Shown piece by piece: positions 57,401-64,000 of a DNA stretch of 64,000 nt (its first letter is position 1; each line of letters opens with the position of its first letter). The translations under genes and the position numbers were made by a program. The stretch covers positions 39,160,283 to 39,224,282 of the forward strand of contig CM053331.1 in assembly GCA_028583605.1 (NCBI GenBank), in the 5' to 3' direction. Origin of the DNA: Dastarcus helophoroides. Taxonomy: Eukaryota > Arthropoda > Insecta > Coleoptera > Bothrideridae. Under the pieces are notes generated by a model that was not told the DNA's origin, ran no database searches, and saw only the letters and a list, made by a program, of their open reading frames with translations.

Positions 57401-60400
57401 CAAACATGAGAAAAGTGTTGTCTAATGTTGGCCTAACTTGAGCTTTGTATAGAGCGAGCGGCTGATGAGATATGAAGTGCTTTTAAGCTCTAAAAATGAA
57501 ACCTAGAGGACTTGGCAATGGCACGCACATGATCGTCTCAATAGAAGTTGGTGCTCTCATTTACCCTTAGAGAGATCATTCCTATGAGTCCCTGCGAGGA
57601 TTTCTGATGATCTACTTGTCACCAAGCATCCGCCTGTGCTCTATCGTTTCAAGAGAATCGCTCAAACTCTTGTCATCAATCAGGCGAGTCGCTCTTCGTT
57701 GAATTAAATCCAAAAGAACCAAAGTGTGCTTTGGGGCTGAACTCCAAACATGAGACCAGTAGTCTAATGTTGGCCTAACTTGAGCTTTGTATAGAGCGAG
57801 CGGCTGATGAGATATGAAGTGCTTTTAAGCTCTAAAAATGAAACCTAGAGGACTTGGCAATGGCACGCACATGATCGTCCCAAGAGAAGTTGGTGCTCTC
57901 ATTTACCCTTAGAGAGATCATTCCTATGAGTCCCTGCGAGGATTTCTGATGATCTACTTGTCACCAAGCATCCGCCTGTGCTCTATCGTTTCAAGAGAAT
58001 CGCTCAAACTCTTGTCATCAATCAGGCGGGTCGTTCTTCATTGAATTAAATCCAAAAGAACCAAAGTGTGCTTTGGGGCTGAACTCCAAACATGAGACCA
58101 GTAGTCTAATGTTGGCCTAACTTGAACTTTGTCTAGAGTGAGTAGCTGATGAGACACGAAGTGCTTTTCAGCTCTAAAAATGAAGCCTAGCGGTCTTGGC
58201 AATGGCTCCCACATGATCGTCCCAAGACAAGTTGGTGCTCCCATTTACTCCTTAAAAAAATCTTACCCTTGGAAGAATCAATCATATGAGTTCCTGCGAG
58301 GATTTCTCATGAAACTCCTAGTCACCAACCCATCGACCAGTGCTCTATTGTGTTGAGATAATCGCTCAAACTCTTGTCATCAATCAGGCGGGTCGCTCTT
58401 CCTTGATTTAAATCCAGAAAAGCCAAAGTGTACTTTGGGGCTGAACTCGAAACTTGAAACCAGTGTTCAAACGTTGGCCTAACTTGAGCTTTAAATAGAG
58501 TGAGCAGCTGATGAGACACGAAGTGCTTTTAAGCTCTAAAAATAAAGCCTACGGGACTTGGCAATGGCGCCCACATGATCGTCCCAAGAGATGTTGGTGC
58601 TCGCATTTACTCCTTAAAAATTTTACCCTTGGAAGGATCAATCCTATGAGTTCCTGCGAGGATTTCTTATGAAAGTACTTGTCACCACCATCCGCTTGTG
58701 CTCTATTGTTTCGAAAGAATCCCTCAAACTCTTTCCATCAATTAGGCGAGTCGCTCCTTGAATTAAATCCAAAAGAGCCAAAGTGTGCTTTGGGGCTGAA
58801 CTCCAAACATGAGAAAAGTGTTGTCTAATGTTGGTTTAACTTGAGCTTTGTATAGAGCGAGCGGCTGATGAGATATAAAGTGCTTTTAAGCTCTAAAAAT
58901 GAAACCTAGAGGACTTGGCAATGGCACGCACATGATCGTCCCAAGAGAAGTTGGTGCTCTCATTTACCCTTAGAGAGATCATTCCTATGAGTCTCTGCGA
59001 GGATTTCTCATGATCTACTTGTCACCAAGCATCCGCCTGTGCTCTATAGTTACAAGAGAATCGCTCAAACTCTTGTCATCAATCAGGCGAGTCGCTCTTC
59101 GTTGAATTAAATCCAAAAGAACCAAAGTGTGCTTTGGGGCTGAACTCCAAACATGAGACCAGTAGTCTAATGTTGGCCTAACTTGAGCTTTGTATAGAGC
59201 GAGCGGCTGATGAGATATGAAGTGCTTTTAAGCTCTAAAAATGAAACCTAGAGGACTTGGCAATGGCACGCACATGATCGTCCCAAGAGAAGTTGATGCT
59301 CTCATTTACCCTTAGAGAGATCATTCCTATGAGTCCCTGCGAGGATTTCTGATGATCTACTTGTCACCAAGCATCCGCCAGTGCTCTATCGTTTCAAGAG
59401 AATCGCTCAAACTCTTGTCATCAATCAGGCGGGTCGTTCTTCATTGAATTAAATCCAAAAGAACCAAAGTGTGCTTTGGGGCTGAACTCCAAACATGAGA
59501 CCAGTAGTCTAATGTTGGCCTAACTTGAACTTTGTCTAGAGTGAGTAGCTGATGAGACACGAAGTGCTTTTCAGCTCTAAAAATGAAGCCTAGCGGTCTT
59601 GGCAATGGCTCCCACATGATCGTCCCAAGACAAGTTGGTGCTCCCATTTACTCCTTAAAAAAATCTTACCCTTGGAAGAATCAATCATATGAGTTCCTGC
59701 GAGGATTTCTCATGAAACTCCTAGTCACCAACCCATCGACCAGTGCTCTATTGTGTTGAGATAATCGCTCAAACTCTTGTCATCAATCAGGCGGGTCGCT
59801 CTTCCTTGATTTAAATCCAGAAAAGCCAAAGTGTACTTTGGGGCTGAACTCGAAACTTGAAACCAGTGTTCAAACGTTGGCCTAACTTGAGCTTTAAATA
59901 GAGTGAGCAGCTGATGAGACACGAAGTGCTTTTAAGCTCTAAAAATAAAGCCTACGGGACTTGGCAATGGCGCCCACATGATCGTCCCAAGAGATGTTGG
60001 TGCTCGCATTTACTCCTTAAAAATTTTACCCTTGGAAGGATCAATCCTATGAGTTCCTGCGAGGATTTCTTATGAAAGTACTTGTCACCACCATCCGCTT
60101 GTGCTCTATTGTTTCGAAAGAATCCCTCAAACTCTTTCCATCAATTAGGCGAGTCGCTCCTTGAATTAAATCCAAAAGAGCCAAAGTGTGCTTTGGGGCT
60201 GAACTCCAAACATGAGAAAAGTGTTGTCTAATGTTGGCCTAACTTGAGCTTTGTATAGAGCGAGCGGCTGATGAGATATGAAGTGCTTTTAAGCTCTAAA
60301 AATGAAACCTAGAGGACTTGGCATTGGCACGTACATGATCGTCCCAAGAGAAGTTGGTGCTCTCATTTACCCTTAAAGAGATCATTTCTATGAGTTCCTG

Positions 60401-62080
60401 CGAGGATTTCTCATGATCTACTTGTCACCAAGCATCCTCCTGTGCTCTATTGTTTCAAGAGAATCGCTGAAACTCTTGTCATCAAACAAGAGAGTCGCTC
60501 TTCGTTGAATTAAATCCAAAAGAACCAAAGTGTGCTTTGGGGCTGAACTCCAAACATGAGACCAGTAGTCTAATGTTGGCCTAACTTAAGCTTAGTATAG
60601 AGCGAGCGGCTGATGAGATATGAAGTGCTTTTAAGCTCTAAAAATGAAACCTAGAGGACTTGGCACGCACATGATCGTCCCAAGAGAAGCTGGTGCTCAC
60701 ATTTACCCTTGGAGAGATCATTCCTATGAGTCCCTGCGAGGATTTCTGATGATCTACTTGTCACCAAGCATCCGCCTGTGCTCTATTGTTTCAAGAGAAT
60801 CGCTCAAACTCTTGTCATCAATCAGGCGAGTCGCTCTTCGTTGAATTAAATTTAAAAGAACCAAAGTGTGCTTTGGGACTGAACTCCAAACATGAGACCA
60901 GTAGTCTAATGTTGGCCTAGCTTGAGCTTTGTATAGAGTGACCAGCTGATGAGATATGAAGTACTTTTAAGCTCTAAAAATGAAACCTAGAGGACTTGGC
61001 AATGGCACGCACATGATCGTCTCAATAGAATTTGGTGCTCTCATTTACCCTTGGAGAGATCATTCCTATGAGTCCCTGCAAGGATTTCTCATGATCTACT
61101 TGTCACCAAGCATCCGCCTGTGCTCTATCGTTTCAAGAGAATCGCTCAAACTCTTGTCATTAATCAGGCGAGTCGCTCTTCGTTGAATTGAATCCAAAAG
61201 AGCCAAAGTGTGCTTTGGGGCTGAACTCCAAACATGAGACCAGTAGTCTAATGTTGGCCTAACTTGAGCTTTGTATAGAGCGAGCGGCTGATGAGATATG
61301 AAGTGCTTTTAAGCTCTTAAAATGAAACCTAGAGGACTTGGCAATGGCACGCACATGATCGTCCCAAGAGAAGTTGGTGCTCTCATTTACCCTTAGAGAG
61401 ATCATTCCTATGAGTCCCTGCGAGGATTTCTCATGATCTACTTGTCACCAAGCATCCGCCTGTGCTCTATCGTTTCAAGAGAATCGCTCAAACTCTTGTC
61501 ATCAAACAAGCGAGTCGCTCTTCGTTGAATTGAATCCAAAAGAACCAAAGTGTGCTTTGGGGCTGAACTCCAAACATGAGACCAGTAGTCTAATGTTGGC
61601 CTAACTTGAGCTTTGTATAGAGCGAGCGGCTGATGAGATATGAAGTGCTTTTAAGCTCTAAAAATGAAACCTAGAGGACTTGGCTATGGCACGCACATGA
61701 TCGTCCCAAGAGAAGTTGGTGCTCTCATTTACCCTTAGAGAGATCATTCCTATGAGTCCCTGCGAGGATTTCTCATGATCTACTTGTCACCAAGCATCCG
61801 CCTGTGCTCTATTGTTTCAAGAGAATCGCTCAAACTCTTTTCATCAATCAGGCAAGTCGCTCTTCCATGAATTGAATCCAAAAGAGCCAAAGTGTGCTTT
61901 GGGGCTGAACTCCAAACATGAGAAAAGTATTGGCTAATGTTGGCCTAACTTGAGCTTTAAATAGAGTTAGCAGCTGATGAGACGTGAAGTACTATTGAGC
62001 TCTAAAAATGAAGCCTAGTGGACTTGGCAATGGCGCCCACATGAGCGTTCCCCCAGAAGATGTTGGTACTCGCATTTAGG
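54440..62080 (-). repeat. ~342-bp tandem array made from RT C-terminal coding sequence, about 21 copies
   Basis: CCTAG(A/C)GGACTTGGCAATGG recurs at 54,737, 55,079, 55,443, 55,785, 56,127, 56,469 and onward at ~342-bp steps. On the minus strand each unit reads, with indels, SWDDHV, GFIFRAKKHFVSHQLLTLYK, AQVRPTLEHCSHVWSSAPK, LLDSIQGRATRLIDDKSLSD, IEHRRMVGDK and KSSQELIGLI. This is the region after the catalytic core in jockey-type reverse transcriptases (LYKAQVRP.LEYC..VW). The unit is 114 codons long, but frameshifts break most copies. Two unit subtypes occur, differing at ACCCTTAGAGAGATCATTCC and TCTTACCCTTGGAAGGATC. Confidence 0.93.
57210..60015 (-). repeat. 1,403-bp second-order repeat of four RT units
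   Basis: The block starting at CTTACCCTTGGAAGGATCAA (57,218) recurs at 58,622 and 60,025. Two 65-68-codon frames (58,038-58,244 and 58,322-58,519) are repeated with identical translation exactly 1,403 bp further on. Four 342-bp units were thus duplicated together recently. Confidence 0.9.
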
Positions 62081-62089
62081 GATAAACAG

Positions 62090-62260
62090 ATTAAATCCCA
62101 TCGAAATTTGAATACACATCTTGTCCCCTGAAACCAAGAAAGATTAAAAAAACAACAGAGGTTGCTCTAACGCGTTTTGGCAGCCCAGGTATCATCTTCA
62201 ACGAGATAATCCTTCTTGGTTTCAGGAGAGTAGATAACCAAGGACCAGCCAATTCCATCA
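62090..62260. mobile_element. Foldback element inserted in the retrotransposon
   Basis: TTGAATACACATCTTGTCCC, CTGAAACCAAGAAAG, GCTCTAACGCGTTTTGGCAG, CCTTCTTGGTTTCAGGAG and ACCAAGGACCAGCCAATTCC. The hammerhead-like centre is decayed (GGCAGCCCAGGTATC). It separates the RT core from the tandem array. Confidence 0.75.
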
Positions 62261-62269
62261 AAACCCATT

Positions 62270-62790
62270 GGGAGGATTTTATCGCCCATGATAATGTTTG
62301 TTGCATTATCCCATGATATTTTCCTAAGAGAATCGCTGCCTGTGTTTATAAGGCATTGACCACTCGACCAAATTTTTCCTACCCCTTTCCAAAACGGTTT
62401 CGAGATCCGGATTAATCATCTGTATCTGCTGTTTCCTTAGCCGATCTGAGTAGCGCCGGATAATGCTTGGTTGGAAAAAAAGATGACACCAAGTGCGTAG
62501 CTGTACATCGGATTGGAAATTAAAGCTAAGAGATCGTTTATGTGAAACATAAACAAAGTAGGAGACAGGACAGACCCCTGAGGCACTCCTGCCTCCGATG
62601 AGATACCATCAATGACGACATGAGATCTGTCAGCGAGAAAACTGTATATCAAATGATAGGGTCCAGGAGGAAGACCATTGTTAATTTGGCGAGAAGAGAT
62701 CGGTACCAGATTTTTAACTTTGGCAGTCAACAACTCGTTACACGGCCAACGGTACAGAAAATGAAAGTAAGGTTTTGAAACCTGCAAAGC
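62270..62790 (-). pseudogene. RT core of a jockey-type non-LTR retrotransposon, broken
   Basis: Minus-strand translation from 62,787 contains SRQINNGLPPGPYHLIYSFL, RSHVVIDG, and the hallmark GVPQGSVLSPTLFMFHINDL, then a degenerate catalytic box (YSYALGV where YADD is expected). After a stop near 62,437 the same product continues in fragments (DLETVLERGRKNLVEWSM). Reverse transcriptases of this group prime on nicked target DNA; this copy is dead because the catalytic Asp pair is lost and frames are broken. It is the upstream part of the element whose next segment became the 342-bp array. Confidence 0.85.
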
Positions 62791-62824
62791 ATTCTCTACA
62801 AATCCTAATTATTGGTTTTTGATA

Positions 62825-62900
62825 AAGAAAAATTTAAATACAAATCTTGTCCCCTTCAATTTTTGAAGATAACCAAGTCCGTTCCACCAAAAAAATAAAA
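62825..62900. mobile_element. Foldback element remnant
   Basis: AAATACAAATCTTGTCCCC joined directly to TTCAATTTTTGAAGATAACC and GTCCGTTCCACCAAAAAAA: the two outer arm ends without the centre. Confidence 0.7.
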
Positions 62901-63399
62901 TATTTAGTTTGAGAAAGTTAATCTAAAAGAGCTAAGCAACTCAGTAATTATGGATATTTGCTTAACTCAACATAACTTTGTCAATAATGAAGACTTTTTA
63001 AGTTACTCAGTTTCATTTTTAAATCAATTTAACTTCGAACTGCAGACCATCGATTTACTATAAATTTTTACTGAGTGACTTCATTTTTAAACTGTTGTAG
63101 TTTTAAGAACCCTCAGTTACACTTTTTGTTAAGTCAATGGTAGACTGCAGCCTTTCTCGAACCCTCGGGATCATTTTTAACCGAGCAACTTTATTTCTGA
63201 ATTGCTGTAAAACTAACGATGATCCTCAATATCATTTTTTAATTGAGTAACTTTATCTCGAAGAGTTTTAAGCCCAAGTCTAAGATTCTAAGAGTTCATA
63301 ACCTTTGAAAACATTTGGTATTTTTACGTGCGTTATCGGTTCGAAATGATTATTAAACACTTGATGGTTTAAACCCACTTTAAATAAATAAATAAATAA
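62901..63399 (+). other. Unique AT-rich sequence, nothing recognised
   Basis: Several loosely similar segments (GAGTAACTTTATCTC, GAGCAACTTTATTTC, GAGTGACTTCATTTTTAAAC) hint at an old tandem repeat of about 90 bp; no gene seen. Confidence 0.45.
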
Positions 63400-64000
63400 A
63401 TAACACGTTTATTTCCAACAGGTACACACCCAATTACAATTACTTTACAATTACTTTATTTCCAAAAGAGCCAAAGTGTGCTTTGGGGCTGAACTCCAAA
63501 CATAAGACCAGTATTCTAATGTTGGCCTAATTTGAGCTTTGTATAAAGTGACCAGCTGATGAGATATGAAGTACTTTTAAGCTCTAAAAATAAAACCTAA
63601 ACTCAGAACACTCCAACTAAATAATTAACTTACTTATTTACTGCTAATCCACTAAGTACACTGACTCTAACTAACTAACTGACTCGAGGCATCATCATGG
63701 ATCTTTGGCATTTTTACGCGGTTCCGAAACTTTCGTTCGTTTGACCGCCGTCTTTTAGTGAACATTACTGTGGTGATAATTTTGTGAGCTGCGGAGACCG
63801 CCGATCGAAAGCTACTCAATTCACCTCCGAGGCGTCCGTGATCGACAGCAGTCACTCTAAAGAAGGCTACTCGGTCCACCTTCGTTAGCGCGTGCCGTCG
63901 ACCGCGCTCGTGTTGTTAGGTAAAATACTGACTCGAGGGAAAGGCGACCGCCTTATATAGTTTTGGCTCCCAGGTTCTAGAAAAATCTCGCAAATAAGGC
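63400..64000 (-). mobile_element. LTR- or promoter-like repeat, copy at the right edge
   Basis: Minus strand from the edge: GATTTTTCTAGAACC, ACTATATAAGGCGG, TCGAGTCAGTATTTTACC, then a GC-rich stretch (63,690-63,900) with a 70-codon frame without a recognised domain, a second TCGAGTCAGTTAGTTAG, and GGAAATAAACGTG (AATAAA) at about 63,405-63,415. TTCTAGAA, TATA, TCAGT and AATAAA keep the same order as in the 12-kb and 38.5-kb copies. It is cut by the window end and interrupted by a piece of RT array. Confidence 0.55.
63460..63600 (-). repeat. Dispersed fragment of the 342-bp RT unit
   Basis: CCAAAAGAGCCAAAGTGTGC through GACCAGCTGATGAGATATG to CTCTAAAAATAAAACCTAA matches about 140 bp of the array unit. 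It lies inside the LTR-like repeat, 1.4 kb outside the array. Confidence 0.85.

Noticed and set aside
54680..61980. CTGATGAG followed by GAA in every 342-bp unit, resembling a hammerhead ribozyme core
   Set aside because: No stem II can form between CTGATGAG and GAA (only a few bases lie between), and on the other strand the bases encode the conserved RT segment FVSHQLLTLYK, which explains them.
63667..63879. 70-codon minus-strand frame in a GC-rich stretch
   Set aside because: No recognised domain; lies in the transcribed-looking part of the LTR-like repeat, so it is not supported as a gene, although it may be a small frame of that element.

Overview
The window reads as insect genomic DNA. 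It is AT-rich, has short GT-AG introns mixed with one giant intron, an insect-style start context (A-rich, A at -3), jockey-type non-LTR retrotransposon remnants, and a giant muscle immunoglobulin protein with long Pro/Lys/Glu-rich stretches. The order is not certain; a beetle is only a guess.

One protein-coding gene is supported, on the + strand. It enters from the left edge and probably leaves to the right. Twelve coding exons between 3.0 and 39.4 kb join in phase at every junction and give about 2,410 residues: six I-set Ig domains, then about 1,500 residues of low-complexity, Pro-rich 'PEVK-like' sequence holding a module repeated three times, then a seventh Ig domain and a short linker exon. 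The design is that of an insect titin-family sarcomere protein (zormin-like is the best guess). A Gln-rich exon at 40.6 kb has its own ATG, an in-frame upstream stop and the same exit phase, so it looks like an alternative first exon with an internal promoter.

The intron between 13,783 and 39,321 is 25.5 kb and consists almost entirely of tandem repeats. These include a (CA)n run, several minisatellites, a ~660-bp higher-order array of 20-bp units, and a large satellite superfamily marked by the box GATCAGAAATCAC. That superfamily continues beyond both exons to about 49.8 kb in several higher-order forms (30, 162, 295, 551, 604-628 and 624 bp). Foldback elements with hammerhead-like cores, as in Penelope-like retroelements, are scattered through it, and one copy has been amplified inside a satellite unit.

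From 53.4 to 62.8 kb lies, on the - strand, one degraded jockey-type non-LTR retrotransposon. Its RT core is at 62.8-62.3 kb and its C-terminal tail at 54.4-54.2 kb. Between them a ~342-bp piece of the RT C-terminal coding region is expanded about 21-fold, with a second-order 1.4-kb repeat inside. An LTR- or promoter-like repeat with heat-shock-element-like palindromes, TATA box, initiator and AATAAA occurs at 12 kb, 38.5 kb and 63.4-64 kb, and appears to have taken part in duplicating one exon of the muscle gene.
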